This document shows positions 21,269 to 30,430 of a DNA stretch of 64,000 nucleotides, in pieces. Positions within the stretch are counted from its first letter, which is position 1, and the number at the start of each line of letters is the position of its first letter. Origin of the DNA: Pyropia yezoensis (lineage: Eukaryota > Rhodophyta > Bangiophyceae > Bangiales > Bangiaceae); contig CM020619.1 of the NCBI GenBank assembly GCA_009829735.1, forward strand, positions 20,961,816 through 21,025,815, given 5' to 3'. The position numbers were made by a program, and so were the translations under genes. The notes beneath the pieces are model-generated. The model was given only the letters and a program-made list of their open reading frames with translations, did no database searches and had not been told where the DNA came from.

Positions 21269-22627
21269 ATGCCCGCGTCACCCGGCTTTGGGTCGGCGGC
21301 GGGATCTTCCCTTGAGGTAGGCCGCGTTGATCCACGGGAGGCCTTGGGAAGGTGGTTTTATCCCGCGTGGCCCCTGTATGAGGAGGGGATGACGGTTATC
21401 CGTTGTGGCCGACTTGGCACAGTGATGAGTCGCGTCTGGGACCGCCTACGGGAGAAGTTCCCACGTAGGGTCGGGTTTCCTGCCGACTTCAAGACTGCCC
21501 AGTTTGCCTTCCTGGATGCGGATGAGGTCGAAGACGTGCAGTGGGCCAAGAACTTGTTGGACCGCGGGGGTACTACCGCAGGCTCCGGCGACGTGCCGAC
21601 CTTCACTTGGGACGCGGTGGCAACTCGCCCCCCGTACCTACGTGACTTCGATCCGCACAGTCATCGCGTCGACGTGTGGATGGAGAAGGACTACCGGCGT
21701 GGTCCCTACTTGGTGACCTCGTCTCAACTCGAGTGTCCGCAGCAGTCACCTGCTAGCAAGGAGCAACACTACCCCAAGAAGCCGGAGTGGTGGCCTCAAG
21801 TCGAGGTCCCCTCCGGGATCCCGGCGCTAATACCACGGTTGATCGACCACTTCGGCTCCGTCATGTTGACGGCTAGCCCGGACCACCTGGTGTTCGCCAT
21901 GTTGGCAACCCAGTGGCTCCTTGAGGTCATGTCGACCTGGGTGTATTGTGTGCAGCGGCGGGGGATGTTCTCGCATCTATCCCCCCGGCTTATCCAAGGT
22001 TGGGAGCAGCTCACCCCTCAGCTAGTTGCTGAGGGGTGCTCATCGGGACAGCTCGCTCTACTCGAGGAGATGCTGCGTCTCCACAAGCTCCTCGAGTGGG
22101 AAAGCATCGAGCACAAGTTGTGCCGATCTTCCCGCGGGCCCAATGACGATGGCACACTTCGCCAGTTCGTCTGGGTCGGCCGTGAACTTCACGACGGCCG
22201 CGTGGTACTCAAGGAGGGGTTGGGCATCGGGGACAACCCGTATGCCCCGGGGGTGGAACGCCACACTGCGCCTCCCCCTGACAAGGCAATCGTGGTGGCC
22301 GTGGCCTCCCACTATGTCTACATGACTCAACCCACTGCGGAGGCCCCGAGTAGGGGTGGCAGTTACTCTCGGGCTCCGCCTACTCTGCGAGCCCCTCCGC
22401 TTCCTCCTGTCCCATTCCAGCCGCACGGGGTCATCCCGATAAGCGTTGCTGTTGAGACATCCACCCCGGTGTCCTCCAACTTGGGGGCCACCCTACTCAC
22501 GGTCTACCCCAAGTTGGTACTGCCGGCCACGCCCTTAACTTCCGAGATGATGATCACCACGTTGGTGCGCACCATTTCTTGGTTGGCCGCGTCGGCGGGA
22601 ACACTCCAAGTATCCGAGGCTCCTTAA
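21269..22627 (+). CDS. Antisense module ORF1 in Gyp-1 (452 aa, unknown)
   Basis: A 452-codon plus-strand frame inside the minus-strand retroelement, between its 3' LTR and integrase. Codon use looks protein-like: few homopolymers, balanced residues, about 10 Trp. Residues about 200-235 contain a hydrophobic stretch (LVFAMLATQWLLEVM) that could be a buried helix or a membrane segment. The last 90 residues are Pro/Ser/Thr-rich. It ends at TAA 22625, but the same frame stays open to 23093. I do not recognise a family and find no catalytic motif. Known precedent: some Ty3 elements (for example plant Grande and RIRE2) carry antisense ORFs between pol and the 3' LTR. Whether this one is expressed is unknown. 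Confidence 0.6.
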   Translation: MPASPGFGSAAGSSLEVGRVDPREALGRWFYPAWPLYEEGMTVIRCGRLGTVMSRVWDRLREKFPRRVGFPADFKTAQFAFLDADEVEDVQWAKNLLDRGGTTAGSGDVPTFTWDAVATRPPYLRDFDPHSHRVDVWMEKDYRRGPYLVTSSQLECPQQSPASKEQHYPKKPEWWPQVEVPSGIPALIPRLIDHFGSVMLTASPDHLVFAMLATQWLLEVMSTWVYCVQRRGMFSHLSPRLIQGWEQLTPQLVAEGCSSGQLALLEEMLRLHKLLEWESIEHKLCRSSRGPNDDGTLRQFVWVGRELHDGRVVLKEGLGIGDNPYAPGVERHTAPPPDKAIVVAVASHYVYMTQPTAEAPSRGGSYSRAPPTLRAPPLPPVPFQPHGVIPISVAVETSTPVSSNLGATLLTVYPKLVLPATPLTSEMMITTLVRTISWLAASAGTLQVSEAP

Positions 22628-23095
22628 CTTGAGGAGCGCGTTCGCACTGTTGTGGCGACTGCGAGTTGCGAGTCGGTACCGGGGTTCATGACGACAGACT
22701 TGGCGCGTATCGGGTCGCTTCTGCCCCGGTCGGCCCCACCTGGGTGCGGCAAGCGTCGAGCAAGCCGGGCATACTCGCCTCCTCGCCGTCGTCGCCGTCA
22801 CTCGCGGCGGTCTCCCTCCGTGTCGGAGGGCGAGTTGTCTCAATCCGTCTCGGAGTCCTCGACCCCGTCGGAGTCGGAGTCTGTCCGGCGTCTGCGTCGC
22901 CAACTTGCGCGCAAGACTAAGCAGAAGAGCAGCCGCGGTCGTCGCCACTTGCGCGACCGTGAGGGGCGCGACGGTTCCGACTTGGAGCCGCCGCCCCCGC
23001 CGACGAGTGGGGAACGTTATCGGCGTGGATCTCGCCGCTCGAATCCACGAGAGGGCGAGGGCCGTGGTGTTGGGGAGTCTAGCATGCTTGCCTAG
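22628..23095 (+). CDS. Antisense module ORF2 in Gyp-1 (Arg/Ser-rich)
   Basis: Continues in exactly the same frame after the TAA of ORF1, ending at TAG 23093. About 155 codons; an ATG is present at 22688, or a non-ATG codon nearer the stop could begin it. The middle is strongly basic and Ser-rich (SPPRRRRRHSRRSPS) with repeated Ser-Glu-Ser, like RS-type RNA-binding or nuclear proteins. It is convergent with the integrase, whose stop is only about 110 bases away. It could be a separate ORF, the C-terminus of ORF1 reached by readthrough, or the result of a nonsense mutation. Confidence 0.5.
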   Translation, partial: LEERVRTVVATASCESVPGFMTTDLARIGSLLPRSAPPGCGKRRASRAYSPPRRRRRHSRRSPSVSEGELSQSVSESSTPSESESVRRLRRQLARKTKQKSSRGRRHLRDREGRDGSDLEPPPPPTSGERYRRGSRRSNPREGEGRGVGESSMLA

Positions 23096-23206
23096 TTCGC
23101 AGCTGCCCTTGTTTTGAGAGCGTGTGGGTTAGGGCTGTAGTCAAAAGCCACTCTGCGTACCACTTCGACTTGAAGCACTCTCTTGGCACCGTCACTTGGC
23201 CTTCCT

Positions 23207-24733
23207 TCACAATGAGGGAGGGCAGTTAGGGTCGATATCATTCCGGGCGCAGTACGCCCGGACCTTTTCAGCAGGAAGATCCTCCACGTATTCCCACGTA
23301 TCGCCCTTCGCTTTATAGCCGAACCAACGCACCCTCAACATGAGGCGGTTATTGTCCACATCCCACCCGTGGTCGATGAACTTCTCGAACACGTACTCCT
23401 GTGGGCCCTGTTTGGTCGCAGGTAGCGAAGGCAGGCGCCACGCCTTCAGCGCACGTGCCCCAGCCGGGTCGTTTTCCGGAGGTGTTGCAACTTTTACCAC
23501 GTCTTGCCCGTTTAATGTCCGGACCCCATCGTCACTTTCGATGGTAAACCGTCGTCCATCCGTACGAAGGACTTGGTATGGCCCCTTCGTTTGGAACACC
23601 AACTTACCCCCTGTTGGGGTATGTGAGTGTGCCAGCACCCAGTCACCCTGCTCAGGGACGTGCTTGGCGTTGCGCACCTTCTTATCAAAAGTACGTTTGT
23701 AGCGCTTTTGCGCTTTGTCCATCTCAGCCCTGACTTTAGGGATGAGTTTCTCGAGCCTAGCGGCGAACTCCACCTTACTCTCAGTGGGAGAAGGTGTACT
23801 GCCATCGGCCTCCCTAGTTGGGAGCGGCCGCCGTACGGCAATAGACCGCACGCGACTGGGGGTCACAAAAGCGAGGGGTACCTCCCCAGTAGATGAGTGA
23901 ACCTGTGAATTGTAGGTGGTTGTAAGAATAGAAATGTGTTGGTCCCACGTTTTCACGTGCTCACTCACATAGTGGCGCAGCTGTCGAACAATTGTTTTGT
24001 AGAAGCGCTCCACCTGCCCATTGGTTTGTGAGTGGTAGGGGGTGGCATAGTTTGCCTGAACCCCCAACATATCCAGCACTCCCTGAAACAGTACGGACGC
24101 AAACTGCGGTCCGTTGTACGACAATGTACTGTCCGGGATGCCATAAGCGGCAACCAAGTGATCTATGAACGCTGACACGACCGACATGGCCGTGATCTCG
24201 GCCAGAGGGATCGCTCGCGTAAGCTCCGTGAAGCGATCGCAGATGACCAGGAGGTACTGGTTGCCATCCTCTGTCACTGGCAGGGGCCCAAGGATGTCCA
24301 TTGCCAACGCGGCGCAGGGCTCCTTAGCCGGGAACAGCGCCATAGCCGTGGTAGGCCGCCCTTCCATCAGACGGTTCTGTGCACAACTTGTGCAGGCAGC
24401 CACCCAACTGTAGATGGCTACCACCATGGACGGCCAGTAGTTCCTGGTCCTCAGGGTCTGGTACAGTTTACTAGACCCCAGGTGTCCACCTGTGGGAGCG
24501 TTATGCTCCCTCTCGAGGATACTGTACTTGAGCGATGCGGGGACGACAAGTTGTTCAGTCTCCTGAATTACCCCTCTCCTCAAGAGGCGGCCATCGTCTC
24601 CGACGAAGAATCGCGACTCTGCGACGGTGTCCGGCGCCTCCCACTGCGACTTGCAGAAGGGATCTTTGGCCTGGGCAATACTCCTTGGAACATAACGGAC
24701 ACAACCTGCGGTCCGGTCTCTGGAAAGGTTCTG
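23207..24733 (-). pseudogene. Gyp-1 integrase with chromodomain
   Basis: Open for 509 codons with no in-frame ATG near its start; it follows a TGA at 24734. It begins in the RNase H-integrase linker (AQAKDPFCKSQWEAPDTVAE), then an HHCC zinc-binding region (EREHNAPTGGHLG ... CTSCAQ), the catalytic core (AMDILGPLP, LSYNGPQF, GQVERFYK), a C-terminal beta-rich domain and a chromodomain (EYVFEKFIDHGWDVD ... DTWEYVEDLP). The second catalytic Asp, normally in LSDNGPQF, is Tyr (GAC to TAC), so strand transfer should be lost. Chromodomains direct insertion to particular chromatin in chromoviruses. RT and RNase H upstream are missing. Confidence 0.9.
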
Positions 24734-24827
24734 TCAGTGGTGCTACACGCAGAGGTAGTACGGGACGTCTCCACGCACCACTTGTGCATACAACAACCCA
24801 TCCACATGCGTCACTTTCATAAGGGCC

Positions 24828-24960
24828 AGTAGTACCTGGTCCTCAGGATCTGGTGTAGTGTACTAGACCCGAGATATACACCTCAGGGGGCGTCACGCTC
24901 CCGATCAAAGATACTTTCCTTGAGCGTGTCGGGGGAAACAACTTGTTACGACCCCTGTCA
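24828..24960 (-). repeat. Diverged duplicate of the integrase zinc-binding region
   Basis: About 130 bases align with 24434..24560 over most of their length (shared CCTGGTCCTCAG and ACTTGAGCG-like blocks) but are clearly older in divergence. This suggests Gyp-1 is a recombinant of two related elements, with the junction near the missing RT region. Confidence 0.6.
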
Positions 24961-25438
24961 CACGCTCGAGCCCATCACCGACGATTGAAGGTCGGCCGTC
25001 CTCCACCCGCCTAGTTGGCGATGGCTCTACGCCGAAGTTGAATCCAACCCGATTGGATCTCGCGGGGACAGTCCTCTCCCCTCGGGACGTTCCCGCAGAG
25101 TGTACCAACCGGTGGCTGAAGTGCGAACCACCGGTCCGAAGAAGACCCTCAAAGTAAACACCAAAAATTGTCAGGGTGACCATTCCGCTCGAGCCGAAAC
25201 TCACAGCTTTGCTGGCTGGTGTGCCTCTAGCACCTCCGCGACCCCAGGTACACACAGTGTCTGGCCAGTATTCACAGGCGCGCGAGTAATGTCGTCACCG
25301 AAGAGATTCCCGAACGTTGGGGGGTCCGATCCAGCCGTCTTCGCTAACGATCCGCACGACACAGTCCAAGACCACCGTTTCTCTGAGACAGAGGGCCCCC
25401 GACACCCGGGTGCACCCGGAGGTACAGTTTACCTCTGT
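24961..25438 (-). pseudogene. Gyp-1 gag N-terminal remnant
   Basis: Aligns with 32030..32505 of Gyp-2, including a shared block of about 50 bases around GGACAGTCCTCTCCCCTCGG and a TCCGATCCAG block near the gag start. Several indels close the frame. Everything from mid-gag to RNase H is absent between this and the integrase. Confidence 0.75.
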
Positions 25439-25455
25439 CCCCTGCTGCTCCACCA
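25439..25455 (-). promoter_or_regulatory. Primer binding site of Gyp-1
   Basis: On the minus strand TGGTGGAGCAGCAGGGG, two bases after the LTR end. Its complement ends in CCA and looks like the 3' end of a tRNA. The identical 17 bases occur in Gyp-2 and Gyp-4. Confidence 0.8.
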
Positions 25456-25457
25456 AG

Positions 25458-25876
25458 TGAGGCAAAAACCACTCGGGGGAACCGGAAGAACCGCAAGTCG
25501 CACACACGCTGTCCCTGTTGTGGGGCAATCCCCCTACTATCAAACAAGAAGATGGTGTGTGAACCAACAGTTTCTTGGTCGGGACGGAGAAGCGAGGCCA
25601 GACCCCGCTGTCCCTCCCCTTATCCCCCTGAGGGTCTTCTCAGAATCTCGCGACTCAGAAACTTCCACCCCAGCACCTGCCCACCGGGCCACACGAAAAT
25701 TCAAGCCGATGAATTGAGGAAAACCCTCAAATCCACGTTGGATTTACTACTGAGCTAACTATCCCTAACTTAGGGAATACGGACCCAAATGCATGGGGAG
25801 AAACGGTTCAGGCTAGTTGCCTGCCGCCCCTTGCATGGCACGTGGTGCCCCCCTACCTGGGGTGAATACTGCCACA
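25458..25876 (-). repeat. Gyp-1 5' LTR
   Basis: 419 bases; starts TGAGGCA where other copies have TGTGGCA and lacks about 50 bases near that edge. It ends TGCCACA. The differences from the 3' LTR indicate an old insertion. Confidence 0.9.
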
Positions 25877-26987
25877 TGGATGACGGCGTCGGATATGTCG
25901 ATGATGCGCCGTTGGTGGCGGCGGCGCGTACGAATTGGCTGTCGGCCTTGAATGGTACTCGCGACGCCCGTTGGGCGGACCTGGACCCGTTCCAGGACCC
26001 CTCCTTGGGCGGAGCGTATTACGCCGGCCAGTCCGTTGAGGACGTGCATGGTAACCCCGACTTTGTTTGTCAAGGGCCGGCTCGGCAGGCGTATGAGGTG
26101 CTTGCAGTTTGCAATGAGCTTCTGCGCTATGGCGCTGGTGGTGATCTTCACCCGTTGCATCATCGGCTATATGCCTGGGCTCTTTGCTTCCTCGATGGGA
26201 ACACCGAGACGTTTGTCGTGGCGCCCAATAACTTCGGTCGTCTACGGCCGTGTTCCTGAAGCGTACCTTGGCCGATCGGCTAGACGTTCCGACGGCTGAG
26301 GAGCCGGGTATGGAGGGGTACCTTACCACGTTGGCCGACAATGATTTGTCGGATTGGGAGCCTCCCGAGTTGTGCTGTGGGCCTTCGACGGCAAGTGTGC
26401 TCAATACCTTTCGGGACCCGTCGTCGGCAGTGCGCCATCGGCGTATTGCGGACACGCTCGTCATTGAGCGTCGCGGCCTGTTGGCATCGGCCTGGGCGTC
26501 CAGCATGACGCGCGCTAAGGCGTACTTCGACATGAAGCGCTGGTTGCCCGGGCGTCCGTCCTGGTGGACTGATCATGGTCCGTCCATGGAGACGCCGTGG
26601 GCGGTATCGTACGTAGCCACTCGGCTTACAAACGCGGATAACGCGGCGTGGGGCGTCGTCTACGGCAACTTCTTTTGCGTCTTGCTGGCGGCCTGGGTGC
26701 ACTGGCTTTTCCATGATGGACTGCTTTCGTGGATGCCCGACCAAGAGTTGGAAATACTAGACGCTTGAGACCACGGGCGTCTGGCCGATGGGCCCGGGGG
26801 CGAGGAGCGCCTATCGGCCTATCGCCTGATGAGGAACGCTCATTGCGAGTTTCCGTGGTTCACGGTAGTGGCGGACGTCCGTCGTCGTGACTATGACATT
26901 CAGGCGGCTCGCCAGGATCACGTCAAGGTTGACACCTCCGCCAAGTACGGCATTGTCCTTCCCCAACCTTGTGGTAGCTGCGACTAG
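25877..26987 (+). pseudogene. Interrupted plus-strand ORF1, main part
   Basis: Continues the frame cut at 20415. It reads from 25882 to near 26250, where one base appears lost (the first frame stops at 26257 while the next frame goes on from the same place). It then reaches a TGA at 26766 and stays open in that second frame to TAG 26985. Composition is protein-like and Trp-rich (W about every 25 residues), with a hydrophobic stretch FFCVLLAAWVHWLFH. I recognise no domain. Its size and the basic ORF directly downstream resemble the module inside Gyp-1 and beside Gyp-3, so it is probably an older copy of that module. Direct sequence similarity is too weak to assert by eye. Confidence 0.55.
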
Positions 26988-27025
26988 AAGCCAGACACCT
27001 CTTGAGTGATGCCCGATGACTCAAC

Positions 27026-27496
27026 TGTGGCAAAAACCACTCGCACACACAGCATTCAAGTTGGGGCGGTGCGCAAGGGCCGCCTCCCATGTCGGGGAAG
27101 CCGGAAGAAGCGGAAGTCGCACACACGCTATCCCTGTTGTGGGGCAATCCCCCCTCTAACAAACAAGAAGATGGTGTGTGGGCCAACAGTTTCTTGGTCG
27201 GGACGGGGAAGCGAGGCCAAGCCCCGCTGTCCCTCCCCTTATCCCCCCTGAGGGTCTTCTCAGAATCTCGCGACTCAGAATCTTTTACCCCAGCACCTGC
27301 CCACCGGGCCACACGAAAATTCAAGACGATAAAATGCAGAAAACGCTCAAATCCACGTTGGACTTACTACTAAGCTAACTATCCCTCACTTCGGGAATAT
27401 TCACCCAAATGCAGGGGGGGACGCGGGTCAGGCTAGCTGCCTGCCGCCCCTTGCATGGCACGTGGTGCCCCACTTCCTGGGGTCAGTACTGCCACA
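27026..27496 (-). repeat. Gyp-2 3' LTR
   Basis: 471 bases, TGTGGCA to TGCCACA on the plus strand. Confidence 0.92.
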
Positions 27497-27799
27497 CTCT
27501 TCTCTCCTCAGGTCCGACCGACCCAGTCGGCCCTGCGAGGGGGTATAGAAACGCACATCGCGGCGTTTGGGGCGCGACTTGCTAGCCCCCCAGTACGTCA
27601 CGTGGTCGTGGAGGCAATTACTTCGACCGCCCCTCTCCTCAAGCTTTCCCACTTGGCAGCTTGCTCTTATCGGTGCTCACCATACCACCACCTCCTTCAC
27701 CGACACATCCCCTTCACCTTACCGTGAGCCGCCCCACGATAGGGAGGCCACCCGTCTACCCGAGATCCGAGCCCCCCTCAACTCGAGGCGGGCCTCGTC
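27497..27799. other. Gyp-2 region shared with Gyp-1 inside the 3' LTR
   Basis: Matches 20885..21190 at most positions, including TATAGAAA (27544) and the AAGCTTTCCCACTTGGCAGC block. In Gyp-1 this is the upstream region of the antisense module. Similarity ends near 27795, where RNase H linker sequence begins, marking the deletion junction. Confidence 0.8.
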
Positions 27800-30430
27800 T
27801 CTGACAAAGAATAGCGTTTCCACCACCGTATCTAGCGTATCCCTCTGCGACTTGCAGAAGGAGTCTTTGGCCTGGGCCTTTATCACCTCGTCCATGGACA
27901 GGGGCAAGTACTTCTTGTTCCCTGGCGCCTCGGGGATCAACGCCTGACCCGAGCGCGTGACTACCAACACTTGGTTCAACGCCTGACCCGAGCGCGTGCC
28001 TACCCCCACGATGGGGTTGTCATCATCGACTGAGTTAGTGTCCAGCCCCTCGGTAGGTACCCGAGAAAGGCCGTCGGCTAGAACATTTTGCCTGCCGGGA
28101 CGGTACTCAATTTCAAAGTTGAAGGGCGCCAGTCGCACCCTCCACCTGTTCATGCGGGTGTAGGTGCAATCCGTCTTAAAGATGAACTCCAACGCGCGGT
28201 GGTCACAGCGGATGAGGAACTTCTCACCCTCTAGGTAGCGACGAAGTGACGTCACCGCCCACACCACTGCGAGTCCATCCAACTCGGTGACTCCATAGTT
28301 TCTCTCAGCCAAGTTCAGCCCCTTGCTGAAGTATCTTACCGGCAAGTACTCCTTGTGCGGCTGTTGCTGAAGCAACACACAACCAATTTGGTCGTAGCTA
28401 GCATCCACATCCAAGATGTAGTGGCCTCCCAACCTGGGAATAGCCAAAATAGGGAGCTTCAGCAGTAGATCCCGAAGCGTTTCAAAGGATTCCTGCTCCA
28501 CCCGATTTGGGGGAGGCAGGTTCTTCGGTAGCGTCGAGCTAACTAGCTCATTCAGCGGCTTCGCCACCTTGGCGAAGCCCTTGGTGAAACGTCGGTACAC
28601 GTTACACATCCCGAGAAAGCTCCTTATCTGGGTCTGGGTCCGGGGGTACTGAGCCTGACGGATGGCTCCCAAGTTTCTCTCATTGACACTGAGGCCCCCC
28701 GGACGGACAACATGTCCCAAGTATTCCACCTTCTGAGTGAAGAGGTGGCACTTGCTCGCCTTTCGTGACACACCGGCGTCAGCAAGTAGCTTGAGCACCT
28801 GGCCAAGATGGCCAATGTGCTCCTCCGGACTTCGGAAGAACACAATGATATCGTCTAGGTACACAAGACAGATCTGCCACCGTACTCCGGCCAGAATCAT
28901 GTCCATGGCGCGCTGGAAAGTTGCCGGCGCGTTGCACAGTCCGAACGGTAGTCGCTTGCACTGGTAGTTACCACAGTGACAGGTAAAGGTAGTTGTATGC
29001 CTGTCTTCCGGGCCAATGGGAATTTGCCAATACACCGCGTTTCAGTCTAGAGTAGAGAACACGTTTGCATCCCCCAGAGAGTCCAGACAGTCGGCCATCC
29101 TAGGTAGGGGATAACTATCCTTCACTGTGCTCTCGTTGAGCTTACCGTAGTCGATACAGAACCGTGGGGTTCCATCAACTTTGGGGACAATGACCACCGG
29201 ACTCGCCCGCTCGGCGTTACTGGCCTCAATCACATCGAGGGCCTCCATGCGAGCGACTTGCTCTTTGACGAGGGCCCTTGAACGGGGCCCTCCCCTGTAC
29301 GGTTGTTGACGTACAGGGGGCGCACGGAGTTTCAACTCGATCCGGTGTTCGGTGGCTCTCATGATTCCCAAGTGACCGTCCCGCAACTTGTGATAGTGGT
29401 CCATTAGGCGTTCAACCTGAACCCTCAACCTGGGTGGAACATTCTCCATGTTCACATGGGGTCGAGGAGAGACGGCCGGCTTGGCTTGGTGCTTCTCCTT
29501 TCCAGACTTCGGGTCGCTACTCGCGCCCGCGTTGAGGGTGACCGCTAATACTGGTCCCTCATGTTGGCCGATATAGCCGAACTTGGCTCCCGACTTGAAG
29601 TACTCGGGCGGAGAGCTCAGATTCATCACTTGAACCTTCAACGGGACTCCGGCTTTGGAGTCCATCGTGCGAAGGGCAACATGCACTTGGTGCTTACGAG
29701 CAAGAAGGGGGTTAGGGAGGACCAACCCATTCCCCGTATAGTCAGTTACAACGTCAACGTGTGCCACCGAGTTGGGAGGCAACGTGACCTTGCGGGCTGA
29801 ACGCAGGGTAGCAGTAAGCCCTTCTCTCACGGAGCAGAGAGGCTTCGACTGTGAGACTTTCACAGGAGCCACAGACTTTCCCTTACCAAGAATGGGGATG
29901 GTCTCCCCATTCATCAACCTGACCCAATACTCCGGGCCACAAAGCAGAGGCACTTGTGTTACAACATAAGGGGTACCCAGAAGCAGGAGTACCGGTATAT
30001 TCTCGACTACTTCATAGGTCACGTCGACCTCATGGGACGCCAACCTAGTTGGTAGGGTTACGGCACCAACAATGGGCAGTACCCCACCATTGATGTCGAT
30101 CAGATGGTCGGCCTTGGACCTTCAGTGTTGGAGCTTCACCTCCTTGGGTAACAGCGACTTGCGTATCAAAGAGGCTCCTGAACCGGTATCAAGTACGATA
30201 CGGGCGCAACAGGCACGGCCGGGGGCTAGTTGCACCCGGCCAGCCACCTGTAAGTTCTCACCCGTCAGCACCACGATGAGCCGACGTGGGTTTACGTTCT
30301 TGGGGAGTCCTACCCGAGGTGGGCGGACTCCCTTAGGTCGGCGCAGTATCCGACAGGGTTGGTTCGTCCTCTTGACCCACTTGGCCGAGGCTGCCGTTGT
30401 GAGCTTAGGACGGCCAGCTCCAACGTTCAT
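27800..30430 (-). pseudogene. Gyp-2 pol: protease, RT, RNase H
   Basis: Protease: IVLDTGSGASLIRK with an intact DTG. A TGA at 30122 interrupts the frame shortly after. RT: SPVVIVPKVDGTPRFCIDY and LPRMADCLDSLGDANVFSTLD, then a TGA in place of the Cys of STLDCNAGYW-like motifs (29042), then the frame continues through LPFGLCNAPATFQRAMD, an intact YLDDIIVF active site and SFLGMCNVYRRF. RNase H: LDVDASYDQIG, ELDGLAVVWA, IRCDHRALEFI and YRPGRQNVLADGLSR keep the catalytic acids. Only two stops separate this from an open reading frame. Integrase is deleted downstream, so the element would need help in trans. Confidence 0.92.

Larger units (their letters stand above)
20416..25876 (-). mobile_element. 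Gyp-1, Ty3/gypsy chromovirus with internal deletion
   Basis: Bounded by LTRs 20416..20884 (3') and 25458..25876 (5') and flanked by TGGAC/TGGAT, a 5 bp target duplication with one change. Going 5' to 3' on the minus strand: LTR, primer site, gag N-terminal remnant, a duplicated integrase fragment, integrase with chromodomain, then an antisense two-ORF module, then LTR. The rest of gag, protease, RT and RNase H are missing. It inserted into a plus-strand ORF. Confidence 0.9.
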
